Shown here piece after piece: positions 11,450 through 19,947 of a DNA stretch of 64,000 bases. The stretch comes from Haliotis asinina. Its lineage: Eukaryota; Mollusca; Gastropoda; Lepetellida; Haliotidae. The notes under the pieces are model-generated. The model had not been told where the DNA came from. It did no database searches and saw only the letters and a list, made by a program, of their open reading frames with translations. Made by a program: the position numbers and the translations under genes. Where the stretch lies: positions 2,173,501-2,237,500 of the forward strand of contig NC_090285.1 of NCBI RefSeq assembly GCF_037392515.1. Direction: 5' to 3'. Numbering within the stretch: the stretch's first letter is position 1; every line of letters begins with the position of its first letter.

Positions 11450-11936
11450 CACTCTTTTGGTTTTTTTTTGCGCCTCTGGGGGTTGAAAAAGAGGCCTCCA
11501 AACGCGTGTCTCCTGGTAAGAACACCTAGTCTGTGACGCAATGTGATTGTTGTCAGTGATGTCACGTTTCTGTGACGTCAGGACATTGTGAGGTCACAGG
11601 TGAGTCTTTCTATATATATCAGAACGTTGGAATGAGAGAACGTGTCCATTTACATGACTCCATTTGAAGTTGATGTAAGGACGGAATGTTGTGCAGCTTT
11701 TAGCATTGTCCCACAGCAATCGGTGTCAGGCTGTCAATGAAGCAGTAATACCGTCAGTTCTACGTTGGATTACACACAATATTTCACTTCACAGCATGGC
11801 TGAGATAACAGAAAAGGTCCACAGCAAATTATACATATCAACATGATGTATAGTCATGGAGTAATTCATTTGTACTTTCTTCAGTCAGAGATGAACTCGA
11901 CGTTTCTCCAGCTGTCTTCCTGCAGGAATAAAAAGT

Positions 11937-12008
11937 TGCGTCGGCCGGGAATCGAACCCGGATCGACTGCTTGGAAGGCAACCATGCTAACCTTCACACC
12001 ACCGACGC
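11937..12008 (-). tRNA. tRNA-Gly (UCC), A14G variant
   Basis: Anticodon at 11973-11975; base 14 is G. Confidence 0.92.
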
Positions 12009-12325
12009 TGACCATGCTAAGCTTTGTTGAATAGGCATCTTAATGAAATTTGCTGATTGATTGGCCACGCTTCGAGGCACGCCACTAAACGAGACGGCTT
12101 ACGTCACAAACTGAATGAAATTGGGCTTTGGAAATGTATTTCTGTCTTATGCAACGAGGGTCTACAATCTACGAAGCACTGATAACAAATTGTATTTAAA
12201 TGAAGAGGACACTGCATTTGCATCCATATGGAGTAAATGGACACGTCAACTGAACACTTCCTCCTTGCCAGCTGTCTTCTTTAACTTAAGAATGAGAAGC
12301 TAAGAAAAGGCACTGTTAGTGTGAA

Positions 12326-12396
12326 GCATCGGTGATCTAGTGGTAGAATACTCGCCTGCCACGCGGGTGACCCGGGTTCGATTCCCGGTCGATGCA
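12326..12396 (+). tRNA. tRNA-Gly (GCC), G10A variant
   Basis: GCC at 12358-12360; base 10 is A, third copy with this change. Confidence 0.92.
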
Positions 12397-12806
12397 CACT
12401 CTTTTGGGTTTTTTTTGCGCCTCTGGGGGTTGAAAAAGAGGCCTCCAAACGCGTGTCTCCTGGTAAGAACACCTAGTCTGTGACGCAATGTGATTGTTGT
12501 CAGTGATGTCACGTTTCTGTGACGTCAGGACATTGTGAGGTCACAGGTGAGTCTTTCTATATATATCAGAACGTTGGAATGAGAGAACGTGTCCATTTAC
12601 ATGACTCCATTTGAAGTTGATGTAAGGACGGAATGTTGTGCAGCTTTTAGCATTGTCCCACAGCATTGGCTGAGATAACAGAAAAGGTCCACAGCAAACT
12701 ATACATATCAACATGATGTATTGTCATGGAGTAATTCATTTGTACTTTCTTCAGTCAGAGATGAACTCGACGTTTCTCCAGCTGTCTTCCTGCAGGAATA
12801 AAAAGT

Positions 12807-12878
12807 TGCGTCGGCCGGGAATCGAACCCGGATCGACTGCTTGGAAGGCAACCATGCTAACCTTCACACCACCGACGC
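12807..12878 (-). tRNA. tRNA-Gly (UCC), A14G variant
   Basis: Anticodon at 12843-12845; base 14 is G. It lies in the monomer with the ~77-bp spacer deletion. Confidence 0.92.
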
Positions 12879-13195
12879 TGACCATGCTAAGCTTTGTTGA
12901 ATAGGCATCTTAATGAAATTTGCTGATTGATTGGCCACGCTTCGAGGCACGCCACTAAACGAGACGGCTTACGTCACAAACTGAATGAAATTGGGCTTTG
13001 GAAATGTATTTCTGTCTTATGCAACGAGGGTCTACAATCTACGAAGCACTGATAACAAATTGTATTTAAATGAAGAGGACACTGCATTTGCATCCATATG
13101 GAGTAAATGGACACGTCAACTGAACACTTCCTCCTTGCCAGCTGTCTTCTTTAACTTAAGAATGAGAAGCTAAGAAAAGGCACTGTTAGTGTGAA

Positions 13196-13266
13196 GCATC
13201 GGTGGTCTAGTGGTAGAATACTCGCCTGCCACGCGGGTGACCCGGGTTCGATTCCCGGTCGATGCA
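13196..13266 (+). tRNA. tRNA-Gly (GCC)
   Basis: GCC at 13228-13230; consensus copy, 196 bp before the Polinton. Confidence 0.97.
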
Positions 13267-13457
13267 CACTCTTTTGGGTTTTTTTTGCGCCTCTGGGGCT
13301 TGAAAAAGAGGCCTCCAAACGCGTGTCTCCTGGTAAGAACACCTAGTCTGTGACGCAATGTGATTGTTGTCAGTGATGTCACGTTTCTGTGACGTCAGGA
13401 CATTGTGAGGTCACAGGTGAGTCTTTCTATATATATCAGAACGTTGGAATGAGAGAA

Positions 13458-13462
13458 CGTGT
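13458..13462. repeat. Target site duplication, left copy (CGTGT)
   Basis: CGTGT directly precedes the Polinton terminus and recurs at 29114-29118. The undisturbed site in other monomers reads AACGTGTCC. Polintons usually duplicate 6 bp; only 5 match here. Confidence 0.85.
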
Positions 13463-13675
13463 AGTAGTATAGGGAATGACAGTTCTGGCTCACTTTCAAG
13501 AAATGTCTCTACAAAGCCTTATTTAGTAAATAAGGCTTTGGTTGGACCCTTAGCTCTTGCTACTATTACCCCTACTATAAAAAAGTTGGCGGTAATTACT
13601 GTGCCTTGGTAGGAGGTAACACTGTGCCGTACGGTACGATCAATAATTCTTCTCTTACAAATCCCCTACCCGGCC
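13463..13675 (+). repeat. Polinton left terminal inverted repeat
   Basis: 213 bp matching the reverse complement of 28901-29113 with 6 differences. Its inner 80 bp are the mirror of the integrase 3' coding end. Confidence 0.95.
13512..13540. repeat. Palindrome in the left terminal repeat
   Basis: A perfect inverted repeat with 14-bp arms and a 1-bp centre, starting CAAAGCCTTATTTA. The counterpart at 29036-29064 is imperfect. Confidence 0.85.
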
Positions 13676-13703
13676 TATGTCACGTTTACCTCGATGAAAC
13701 AGT

Positions 13704-14316
13704 TTAACGTGAACTGCCTATGATCTCTTTGGTGTTCGTAATAAAGGCTTGTTGGGCTTTTTGTATCCCCTGTTCTATGTACTTTTTTTTCTCATCCTCG
13801 CTGATAGCAGACTTACGAGACTTGGACCGAATATCTTGTTTCATTCCGTTATATTTTGTGAGTTCAGAGAGGATTGAACGAAACTCCTCTTCTGAGATCT
13901 TACTGTCAGAGAGTGCCGTGGAAATACGCTCACTCACTGTGTTGAGCTTTGTTTCGGCCAGAACCCTGATCTCGTCGTGTTTCAATGCCTTACGATGCAG
14001 TCTGCGTGATATCAACTTAAGCGCCAATCCTGCCAACCCTGCCACCCCAGCTGTTATTTCAAAACCTAGCACTATAGGTGCGGCCACGATGGTGGTTAAC
14101 AACCCAACGCCTGCCGCCCCTAGTCCCATGCTGGTTAAGGGTAGTGTCAGCCCCGTCCACGATATTGAAAGCTCTATTGTACTTCTTACATAGTGCTTTC
14201 CGCGTGTCACGGTCTTGTTCTAGTTGACGTTTCACATCACATAACTGCCTCAAGCGGAACCCATCTACGGTTTCCAGCGTCTTCGCTACTTCCTCTACGA
14301 CTGGGTACAGACCCAT
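13704..14316 (-). pseudogene. Polinton small membrane protein, unrecognised (broken)
   Basis: A leftward gene region at the left end of the element, counted among its broken genes. What can be read shows a short charged N-terminal part, a long hydrophobic Gly/Ala-rich stretch of roughly 45 residues that could span a membrane once or twice, and a charged, probably helical C-terminal part. I do not recognise the family; position and composition fit the small membrane-associated virion proteins that Polintons carry near their ends. An AT-rich TATA-like tract lies directly upstream, as with the element's other structural genes. Confidence 0.6.
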
Positions 14317-14317
14317 C

Positions 14318-14992
14318 CTATAATATATATTTTGAAAGATATTTTAATTGGGTTTCAGTTAATACTCTATAAATGAATTTGAAGTCTACAAGGTCTAGAC
14401 TCCCAGTCAGGGTAATAGGTGAGAGGCTAATAGAATTTCCTGTTGTAATAAAAACCCCACTGAGGTTTATTAAGCGGTTTATAGGACCCGTGGTATCCTG
14501 TTGTATAACAATGCGACAATATTGACCATGGTGTTCTTTATACCAGTGTATTGACACCCCGGGTAAAATTTGGTGTACTCGTGAGGTGTTTTCCTGGTTA
14601 AAGAAGACTTCTATGATGAGTGTGAAAGGGGCTGATATGCTAGGAAGATATCTGCTAAATGTTAATTTATTGTGTGGATAAGCACCTAACCCCTTTTTTT
14701 CGTAACCAGTAGATGGTAGGTGTACTAATGCCCTCTCCGGAATGAAATCCCCGGCCCAGATGCCGTTGTTCCTAATCTTAGTGATCCAATCATTTTCGTC
14801 TATTGTGATATAAGGTGAGGTGATTGTTAAGTTGATCAGCCATTTGGGCTCTTTAAAATCTGATAACGACACCCGTCTGTACACGTTGTCTTTGAAGTGT
14901 AGGATGTATAATTCATCTTCCTCACCAGGCTGATAGAATCCCTCCGTATCTCCTAGGTCTTTAAGCGTAGTGTTGGGATGATGACTGGTCAT
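14318..14992 (-). CDS. Polinton DLGDT-type protein B, unrecognised, 224 aa
   Basis: Paralogue of its upstream neighbour (15003-15914). Shared landmarks are a DLGDTxGF motif near residues 12-19, a K-(D/N)-N-(V/I)-Y-(K/R)-R-V segment, a W-(F/L)-I-N block followed by SPY and NNGI, and a C-terminal TExQL/SENQL motif. It lacks ~80 residues present in the middle of the neighbour. It has no predicted membrane segment and is rich in beta-forming residues. A virion surface or fibre-like role is inference from its position among structural genes. The two genes are separated by only 10 bp, and an AT-rich tract precedes the start. Confidence 0.7.
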   Translation of the reverse strand: MTSHHPNTTLKDLGDTEGFYQPGEEDELYILHFKDNVYRRVSLSDFKEPKWLINLTITSPYITIDENDWITKIRNNGIWAGDFIPERALVHLPSTGYEKKGLGAYPHNKLTFSRYLPSISAPFTLIIEVFFNQENTSRVHQILPGVSIHWYKEHHGQYCRIVIQQDTTGPINRLINLSGVFITTGNSISLSPITLTGSLDLVDFKFIYRVLTETQLKYLSKYIL

Positions 14993-15002
14993 TATTATAT
15001 TA

Positions 15003-15914
15003 TTATGATATAATTTCCAACTGGTTTTCTGATAATAATTCAGGGGTTAACTTCATACCCATGAAGTGTATGTTGTCAGGCAGGAAGATATTGATTAGTG
15101 ATATCTTATTTTCCACGATCACGTTGACCCCCTGCAGACTGGTCTTGGAGCCGACACCCACCCGCACGTAAACGTTGCAAACTTGATACTGGTGTCGTTT
15201 CACCCACCCGAGTTTGATCCCCTTCACGATCTCGACCTCATTCACCGATGGTTCCCCTAGGTAGACTTTGATGATCAGTGTTGAGTTTGCCGGTAGACTC
15301 TCTAGTATCTTGACCACGCCTTCGAATTCAGACACCAACTGCAATTTCACGTTTTGTATGGCTGGTTTACTCGATAGCATGTGGGCTGCTATAGTGTTGA
15401 CTGGGCTGACGACTACGCTACGTCTCTGAGTTGGGACATAAGCCACGAGCAGAATTCCATTGTTCACGACTTTGTTTAGGTGGTTGTCTTTGTTATCAGT
15501 GAACACGTAGGGGGAGACGAGTCTAATATTGATAAACCAGTCGTTCTCGGGTAAGAACACCCACTTATCATCTTCGGTGAAGACGAGCATATATGGTTTG
15601 TTTTTGACGACGGTAGTGCTCTCAACATCGTCTAAGTCGAACAGTTTACCTCCGAACGATGGGTATATTACCCAATTATTATCACCGGTGTTGACAAGGG
15701 AGTACTTAGTGTTTACTGTTGCTCTTGTGGTATCTATCATATCACTTAGGGTTCCACCGGAGGGGATTTCAACGCGTTTGTAAATGTTGTTTTTCAGTTG
15801 CAAGGCATACGATTTACCATCTACTCCGGGAGCGTCGAAACCGCGTGTGTCTCCGAGGTCGGAGATCCCGATATTGACGCATTTTTTCACTCCGGGCCCT
15901 TGTGCGCTGGTCAT
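15003..15914 (-). CDS. Polinton DLGDT-type protein A, unrecognised, 303 aa
   Basis: Carries the same DLGDTxGF start (around residues 19-26) and later blocks as the 224-aa neighbour, plus an extra central stretch with two 'DDKW/DNNWV' segments that look like internal repeats of each other. Its start codon overlaps the stop codon of the next gene upstream in an ATGA arrangement, so the two are tightly coupled. No enzyme motif is visible. It is probably a structural or surface protein of the virus-like particle; that is inference. Confidence 0.7.
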   Translation of the reverse strand: MTSAQGPGVKKCVNIGISDLGDTRGFDAPGVDGKSYALQLKNNIYKRVEIPSGGTLSDMIDTTRATVNTKYSLVNTGDNNWVIYPSFGGKLFDLDDVESTTVVKNKPYMLVFTEDDKWVFLPENDWFINIRLVSPYVFTDNKDNHLNKVVNNGILLVAYVPTQRRSVVVSPVNTIAAHMLSSKPAIQNVKLQLVSEFEGVVKILESLPANSTLIIKVYLGEPSVNEVEIVKGIKLGWVKRHQYQVCNVYVRVGVGSKTSLQGVNVIVENKISLINIFLPDNIHFMGMKLTPELLSENQLEIIS

Positions 15915-16558
15915 GTTACATGAAGTGTTAAGCTGAGGTATCCTATATTTACAGGATTATGATTTATATCTAACACCGATATTGTCAGCTCAGGTATGTT
16001 GCCCTGGGTTAATCTCTTATACTGCCGTGGTGAAAACGACTCGGTTCTACCGTCGTTGAATTTCTCAGTTTTCACCGGCACTGCTCTCAGTATAGTGGAA
16101 GGGTGACCTCCTTGAATGTTGTACGTTGTGCTCACCTGATGAATGTACAGCTCTCGGTACGGTACTAGGTCGGGTAACTTCGTGCCTGTGACGGTTGTTG
16201 TTGGTTTTATCTCGTCAGGAGACATACCGAGTATCCTCGCTAATGGTCGGCCTAGCCTCAAGGAGGTTCTTCCGTTGTTGATTAACACCACTGTACCGTT
16301 TGAGTCGTTCATCTTGAGTTCGGCTCCCAGGGGTTTGAAGACCTCGTCGTTTAGAGAGCACACGCTGTAGTAGCCGTCAGTTATCTGGCTGCGAGTTCCA
16401 CTAACAAACAGCTTATTGTTGCTGATATTAATGTTAGTCCATTGCGGTAGGTAGGTGATATCGCAGAGTGCGACTTCGAGTTGACCTGACGTGTTATCGA
16501 TCGCGTGCGTCAGCTGAACGGCCTCACCGCTCGTTATTCCTGGAAGTGTTATGTACAT
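15911..16558 (-). CDS. Polinton beta-rich structural protein candidate, 215 aa
   Basis: Beta-rich protein ending in a block that reads ISVLDINHNPVNIGYLSLTL, the kind of C-terminal strand pair seen in jelly-roll-like minor structural proteins of invertebrate Polintons. I cannot show that it is the penton. The start codon lies inside the AT-rich near-palindrome shared with the divergent gene at 16588. The stop overlaps the next start (ATGA). Alternative: a non-capsid surface protein. Confidence 0.6.
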   Translation of the reverse strand: MYITLPGITSGEAVQLTHAIDNTSGQLEVALCDITYLPQWTNINISNNKLFVSGTRSQITDGYYSVCSLNDEVFKPLGAELKMNDSNGTVVLINNGRTSLRLGRPLARILGMSPDEIKPTTTVTGTKLPDLVPYRELYIHQVSTTYNIQGGHPSTILRAVPVKTEKFNDGRTESFSPRQYKRLTQGNIPELTISVLDINHNPVNIGYLSLTLHVT

Positions 16559-16590
16559 ATTATAATATATAATTTATATATTATAATATG
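16556..16590. promoter_or_regulatory. Palindromic AT-rich divergent promoter with both start codons
   Basis: A 35-bp near-perfect palindrome begins with the complement of one ATG (16556-16558) and ends with the other ATG (16588-16590). Only 29 bp separate the two start codons, almost all A/T, with TATAATATATAA-like halves. Other structural genes of the element also have AT-rich TATA-like tracts directly before their ATG (14316, 14992, 18904, 18938, 23369), so this looks like a shared promoter class. Confidence 0.65.
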
Positions 16591-17760
16591 GATTTAGCAC
16601 ACTTGAAAATCGTGGTGAATGCAGATGGTACGGGGTTTAAAACAACCTTTATTAATATCTTTGAAAACTATGTCGTGTCCGTTAATAACGCGCAGGCGGT
16701 GGTAAACTGGAATCAAAACCCAATGCAGTTTTGGCAGAACCAACTCAACTTTGCTGTGTGGTGTGCGACGACAGGGTCGGGTGTGACACCAGACTACGGT
16801 ATAGATGAACTGAGTAAGGCGGTTATTTTGTTTCATATTTATTATCAAACGAGACGAATATTGAAGGAAATAAGTGCTCCTCTTCCCCAAGATAAAGCGT
16901 GGAGTATGACGAATAACCCCTATGATAGACGCGCTTATGAACGTATTTGTGGGGAGTTTGAGATTCCAACGAATAAAGACTTTCGCCTTCCTGGTGTGAA
17001 CCATGGTCTCGGTATAGTTCTCGTGTACTTCTACAGGTCCGGAACATATCAGGCCGGTTCTAAAGATGGTTCATACAACCCAAACCGTCATACATTTGCA
17101 GGCCCCACAACGAATGAAAAGATCCATGTCAGCTGTATAAAGCAAACCAATCCTGATGCAGCCACAGCCTGGACTAAAATGATCTCAAAAACATCGAAAG
17201 AATTCACTCGTGCTGGTACAATACGCTTGAACGACTCGATTCGAACGTACGTGTGGGCGCTGTTGGGTGCGCAGGCGCAAACGCGTTTCAACATCATAGG
17301 TAAGGGAGCTGCTTTCGACACTCAGAAACAGTTCGTTGCCAACGTTGATGATACTATCAATTCTCCAGTTGATCTCCCGCGGGCCATCGACCGTTACCAA
17401 AAAGCGTTAGAAAACGCCAGATCGAAAGTCAATTACGTGTTCGGCGTGGGGTTGTATATGGCTCCGAGTGATATGCAACTGAGAATAAAAAAAGTGGTGA
17501 ATTATAACAACAAAATAGTCATAGCCACGGCGGGCCAAAAGTTGGGTATCAACCCCGATATTAACGCCCACCATATCCCACACACCCAACCACGTGAAAA
17601 GGGTATAGTGGCGCCACCCCCGGAGCCTAAAGTTCATGTGTCCCCCACACACCCCTATATTCATGTGGGGGTACCCCCCTATCAGCAGCATATTGATAAT
17701 AAAACAGCCCTAGTGGTTGGTGGGGTAGCTTTGGGACTTATTTGGTTAAAGATTTCTTAG
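16588..17760 (+). CDS. Polinton conserved protein with C-terminal membrane anchor, 390 aa
   Basis: I recognise the general family from invertebrate Polintons but know no function for it. The N-terminal ~320 residues are a compact globular part with conserved-looking blocks (QLNFAVWC, FHIYYQTRRIL, NHGLG, RTYVWALLGAQAQTR, YVFGVGLYMAPSDMQLR). A Pro/His-rich linker follows (~330-365), then one hydrophobic segment at ~373-390 at the very C-terminus. The linker is encoded in part by a GC-rich palindrome (17667-17678). It reads away from the palindromic promoter and converges with the next gene, with 49 bp between them. Confidence 0.75.
   Translation: MDLAHLKIVVNADGTGFKTTFINIFENYVVSVNNAQAVVNWNQNPMQFWQNQLNFAVWCATTGSGVTPDYGIDELSKAVILFHIYYQTRRILKEISAPLPQDKAWSMTNNPYDRRAYERICGEFEIPTNKDFRLPGVNHGLGIVLVYFYRSGTYQAGSKDGSYNPNRHTFAGPTTNEKIHVSCIKQTNPDAATAWTKMISKTSKEFTRAGTIRLNDSIRTYVWALLGAQAQTRFNIIGKGAAFDTQKQFVANVDDTINSPVDLPRAIDRYQKALENARSKVNYVFGVGLYMAPSDMQLRIKKVVNYNNKIVIATAGQKLGINPDINAHHIPHTQPREKGIVAPPPEPKVHVSPTHPYIHVGVPPYQQHIDNKTALVVGGVALGLIWLKIS
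17667..17678. repeat. GC-rich palindrome GGGGGTACCCCC
   Basis: Core of a GC-rich palindrome inside a coding linker, one of a set scattered through this Polinton's genes. Confidence 0.7.
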
Positions 17761-17809
17761 CCGCTACGTACACCAGACCCGCCACGGCGACGATGGCTGC
17801 CCACAGGTT

Positions 17810-18904
17810 TTAACTGAGCCACATGGCAGTTTTAGACAGAGCGCTCAACAACCACGAGACGATGCTACCCAGGATGCCGGGAAGGGCTTCGGCGGCTTTA
17901 CCAGCCAGTTTAGCTAGGCCTTCCCCGAGTTTTTTAATCCAGTCTTTAACACCCCCATCGCCACTTGGAGTTCCCCCGCCGCCGGCAGGACCCACAGGGG
18001 TTCCCCCCGTCAGTGACACCACCAGGGTTGATATGATGAAACCCAATGCAGTCAGAATGCTGGCGATGGTGATCCCTTGCTCCCGGAACAATATCCGAAT
18101 CCTGTTGGCTAAAGTTGTATCCTCATTCAGTATTCTATCGATTGTTTCCCGAATGCGACTGATCTGGGATCGAAGCTGTTCACGATTCGAGGAAGCGGAT
18201 TCCAATCGTGTACGTCTCTCGTCTTCTAAATCGCGTAGTCGTTCATTGATACGACGCTTCATATCATCGTTTTCAGTTTCGTTGAGTTTGGTTTTTTCCC
18301 TAGCGATGTGCTCGTCGATTTCGTTCAGTTTCCCCATGTTGTTCACGAGTTCTCCACGCACGCATTTCACGGCTTCGTCTAAGCCGCGCAGTTCCCTTAC
18401 CGGAAAGTCAAACCCCGGTAACGGTTTGTCCCAGTAGGTGCTCAACAGTTTTTCTATGCTGTCTGAGGCTTCTGTAGCACGCTGTGGTGTCATTTCATCT
18501 CTAGTGGTGAGGTGGGATCTGGTAGCTTGCAGATCTTCTTTAACGGCCTTAGGTATTGCACCACCGTAATCATTCATGTTTAGATTTTTACGGATAAATT
18601 CGACACCATGGCGGCTGGCTAGAGTTGACAAGGCCAGTGGTTTTTTATTGCGCTTGTTAACGAGGTCAACCCCTGGGTTAGACTTAAGACGTAGAACACC
18701 CTTTGTATCAATAAAAAAATTATCAAGGTATCGGCCCTGTGGATCAACGTAGTTTTTATCACTTCTTAAACTTTCGTAATAATCATCTACCGTTGTTGCC
18801 AAAAGTTCTTGGTTCAATGATGAACTAGTAAATGAGGTCTCCTGCTCATCATATGCCTGGGCACTAGCGCCCGGCATCTCCGTCATATCTATATCTTCAT
18901 CCAT
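17810..18904 (-). CDS. Polinton coiled-coil membrane protein, 364 aa
   Basis: Family often seen in invertebrate Polintons: an acidic Ser/Thr-rich start, a charged coiled coil at ~185-260, the block FREQGITIASILTALG leading into a hydrophobic segment (~277-299), a Gly/Pro-rich linker (~300-318) and an amphipathic to hydrophobic end (~325-360, GILGSIVSWLL). The Gly/Pro linker coincides with GC-rich palindromic sequence at 17997-18006. A membrane-active virion protein is plausible, by loose analogy to adenovirus protein VI; that is inference. It diverges from the capsid gene across 33 AT-rich bp. Confidence 0.75.
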   Translation of the reverse strand: MDEDIDMTEMPGASAQAYDEQETSFTSSSLNQELLATTVDDYYESLRSDKNYVDPQGRYLDNFFIDTKGVLRLKSNPGVDLVNKRNKKPLALSTLASRHGVEFIRKNLNMNDYGGAIPKAVKEDLQATRSHLTTRDEMTPQRATEASDSIEKLLSTYWDKPLPGFDFPVRELRGLDEAVKCVRGELVNNMGKLNEIDEHIAREKTKLNETENDDMKRRINERLRDLEDERRTRLESASSNREQLRSQISRIRETIDRILNEDTTLANRIRILFREQGITIASILTALGFIISTLVVSLTGGTPVGPAGGGGTPSGDGGVKDWIKKLGEGLAKLAGKAAEALPGILGSIVSWLLSALSKTAMWLS

Positions 18905-18937
18905 TAGTATTTAAATATATTTTATTTATATATAACA
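18905..18937. promoter_or_regulatory. AT-rich divergent promoter, coiled-coil gene / capsid gene
   Basis: 33 bp, almost entirely A/T, lie between the two divergent start codons, with TATTTAAATATA and TTATATATAA tracts. It is the second compact divergent promoter of the element. Confidence 0.55.
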
Positions 18938-19681
18938 ATGTACGGCAGAAAATTAGATCCTTTCAGAAGATTGAGAAAGCCATTAGGTGCCAGAGCCGTG
19001 CGCCAGTCGGTGACCATCACCAACAATCCCAGCAAGATAGACCAGAATCAAACTCTGCTGGTTAGATTTCCAAACCTTGGTGAGAATGACCTCATTGTAC
19101 CAGGCACTGTTCGACTGGCGTTCAATATCACGTTGACCTCTGACAACGACAAACGCGAGCTAGTGCGGAACGTGGGTCGAGCTATCATCAAGAAAACGAC
19201 CGTCAAGATAAGCGGTAACGAGGTGCTGAGCATCGACGACAGCGACGTGTTTCACTGCTACAAGGATCTCTGGAAAAGCGAGGGAGAACGAGTCAATGAT
19301 GTGTACCAGGGCATCAGCAAATCAACCCGGGCGCGCATAGGATACGTCTTCACGACAGACCAGCAAGACAAGCTATCGGACGGTGAAAAGGCCATCGCTC
19401 TAGCATACGGGAATCGATTCTGCGTGCCGCTCGACTTCGAGTTGCTCACGGGACACGCGCCGTTTTACCAGGCCGCGCTGGGTGATAGGCTCGAATACGA
19501 GCTCACGTTTAACGACTATAGCAAAGTAGTGCGTACACCGAACGGTGATGAGGCTAGTTATACCATAGACAACATCTCTCTGGAGTTCGACATGGTCACT
19601 AGCCCGGAGCTGGCCAGGCAGGTTCGAAACCAGTATTCTGGGAAGATGGCCATCCTGTACGATCGCGTACTGAGACATATA
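18938..19681 (+). pseudogene. Polinton major capsid protein gene, part before the transposon
   Basis: The first block of the major capsid gene, with the Arg-rich N-terminus and beta-strand-rich body typical of the double-jelly-roll capsid protein of Polintons. Together with the packaging ATPase it forms the morphogenesis module that shows Polintons are virus-like. The gene is split by the Tc1-like transposon, and its remainder resumes at 21294. Codon use is more GC-rich than that of the leftward genes. Confidence 0.85.
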
Positions 19682-19708
19682 CATATGGAAATTAATTAAG
19701 CAACACCA
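19682..19708 (+). repeat. Tc1-like left terminal inverted repeat
   Basis: About 26 bp of similarity to the inverted right end, including the block AAGCAACACC. Confidence 0.85.
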
Positions 19709-19947
19709 AATTCAAAGACACATAAAAACTTAACAAAGTTTAACGAAGTAATTTTGATGATTGATTATTCAATTTTGATGTATTGACATACAGCATGAGC
19801 TTTTCATGGGTTGATATGACGCGCGTGAAGCTTGCACAGCGCACGTGCATTGCTTTAACCTCAACTTTCGAAAAATGCACTTTTTCCCTGGGGTGTTTAC
19901 AAGCGCAGGTTGTCGATTGCATTCGGTTTTTCATTCATTTCAATGTC

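Larger units (their letters stand above)
1..13462. repeat. tRNA-Gly tandem array, left part (type A monomers)
   Basis: About fourteen head-to-tail monomers of 938-947 bp, the last shortened to 870 bp. Each holds a minus-strand tRNA-Gly(UCC) and a plus-strand tRNA-Gly(GCC). Monomers differ by single bases, T-tract length and a 9-bp presence/absence near the middle of the convergent spacer. The array is cut by the left end of the window and by the Polinton on the right. I see no protein gene in it: the short open frames it contains run across the tRNA genes and are by-products. The ~480-bp spacers between convergent tRNA 3' ends hold T-runs, CRE-like sites and AT-rich tracts and nothing I recognise as a gene. 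Confidence 0.97.

Noticed and set aside
1-13462. CRISPR-like or phage-like regular repeats
   Set aside because: The units are ~945 bp with internal tRNA genes and no short repeat-spacer pattern; the context is a eukaryotic nuclear genome.
13720-14193. Plus-strand open frame opposite the leftmost Polinton gene
   Set aside because: The composition is an antisense shadow; the minus strand shows the hydrophobic and charged pattern of a real protein.
17823-18437. Plus-strand 204-aa open frame, Ser/Pro-rich
   Set aside because: It is a shadow of the coiled-coil gene on the minus strand.
19783-19947. Upstream extension of the transposase frame by 55 codons
   Set aside because: It has no counterpart in Tc1-like transposases; the start at 19948 gives the usual length and N-terminus.
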